A stretch of 64,000 nt of DNA from Streptococcus dysgalactiae subsp. dysgalactiae (GTDB lineage Bacteria > Bacillota > Bacilli > Lactobacillales > Streptococcaceae), in NCBI RefSeq assembly GCF_900459225.1, contig NZ_UHFH01000003.1, forward strand, positions 650,501 through 714,500, written 5' to 3'. The stretch's first letter is position 1. Every line of letters begins with the position of its first letter. Positions 63,986 to 64,000 of the stretch are shown here, piece after piece. The position numbers were made by a program, and so were the translations under genes. Below the pieces are notes generated by a model, which was given only the letters and a program-made list of their open reading frames with translations, did no database searches and was not told the DNA's origin.

Positions 63986-64000
63986 TAAATTGGAAATTGA
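63972..64000 (+). CDS. Start of a further phage gene (partial), perhaps an AAA ATPase
   Basis: ATG at 63972 opens a frame MVTINKLEIE that runs off the window. Phage recombination ATPases of the Rad50/RecF-like type often begin this way, but nine codons are too few for proof. Overlap with the previous gene by 14 bases is typical of the region. Confidence 0.3.

Larger units (their letters stand above)
60135..64000. mobile_element. Left end of a temperate prophage or similar integrative element (continues off window)
   Basis: The order att-like site, integrase, lipoprotein, ImmA-like protease, CI-like repressor (minus strand), divergent operators, Cro-like gene and small early genes (plus strand) is the lysogeny module of streptococcal siphophages. 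The right end, with structural and lysis genes, is not in view. A chromosome-integrated conjugative element with the same regulatory pair cannot be excluded, but the small early genes and the apparent start of a recombination ATPase at the edge favour a phage. Confidence 0.85.

Overview
The window is a low-GC Firmicutes chromosome segment of a pyogenic-group Streptococcus. The evidence is gene content and order (tuf-tpiA, murMN, rapZ-yvcK-whiA, pepD-adcA, rpmE2-pde2, rplS), streptococcal signal peptides and RF2/EF-Tu sequences. The proteins look close to S. pyogenes. However, a 1067-residue hyaluronate lyase sits inside the hyaluronan PTS locus with a pullulanase gene nearby, which from memory fits S. 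dysgalactiae or a near relative better than S. pyogenes. Species is inference.

Layout. 0-12 kb: 3' end of tuf, tpiA, a decayed lactate oxidase relic, the murM/murN peptidoglycan cross-bridge genes with a Cof-type phosphatase, an HD hydrolase, a DUF1934 protein, and a P-type Ca2+/Mn2+ ATPase behind a yybP-ykoY (Mn2+) riboswitch. 11.1-25.6 kb: a complete divergent hyaluronan-degradation locus. One arm (minus strand) holds the PTS EIIA, unsaturated glucuronyl hydrolase, EIIB/C/D, a heparinase II/III-like lyase and the LacI repressor RegR. The other arm (plus strand) holds an SDR dehydrogenase, an RpiB-family isomerase, KDG kinase, KDPG aldolase and the secreted hyaluronate lyase. The lyase cuts hyaluronan outside the cell, the PTS imports the unsaturated disaccharide, Ugl splits it, and the uronate goes through DhuI, DhuD, KdgK and KdgA to pyruvate and glyceraldehyde-3-phosphate. 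Both arms share operator-like GTTTAC/GTAAAC repeats and cre-like sites. 25.6-30.5 kb: a frameshifted metallophosphoesterase and a pullulanase gene broken by two frameshifts. 30.5-60 kb: mostly housekeeping genes (fbp, queG, prfB with its programmed frameshift, ftsEX, dinG, aspartate aminotransferase, asnS, rapZ-yvcK-whiA, pepD, zinc-binding adcA behind AdcR boxes, agaS, rpmE2, pde2, add, flavodoxin, chorismate mutase, a CLC-F fluoride exporter, rplS).

60.1-64 kb: the left end of a prophage (or similar integrative element) entering just after rplS. It shows a tRNA 3'-end-like att sequence, tyrosine integrase, lipoprotein, ImmA-like protease and CI-like repressor on the minus strand, then Cro-like and early genes on the plus strand. 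It runs off the window.

The notable pattern is decay. Six loci are broken: the lctO relic, the metallophosphoesterase, pulA (twice), a DUF1003 gene with two in-frame TGA codons, a GntR regulator and a glutathione transferase-like gene. Four of the lesions are single-base gains in A/T (or adjacent G) homopolymers, which may be real mutation, phase variation or sequencing error. I found no clearly undescribed multi-gene system. The best candidates for new biology are a hairpin-rich intergenic element at about 6.06-6.17 kb, a pair of related small membrane proteins flanking the hyaluronan locus, and the prophage lipoprotein.
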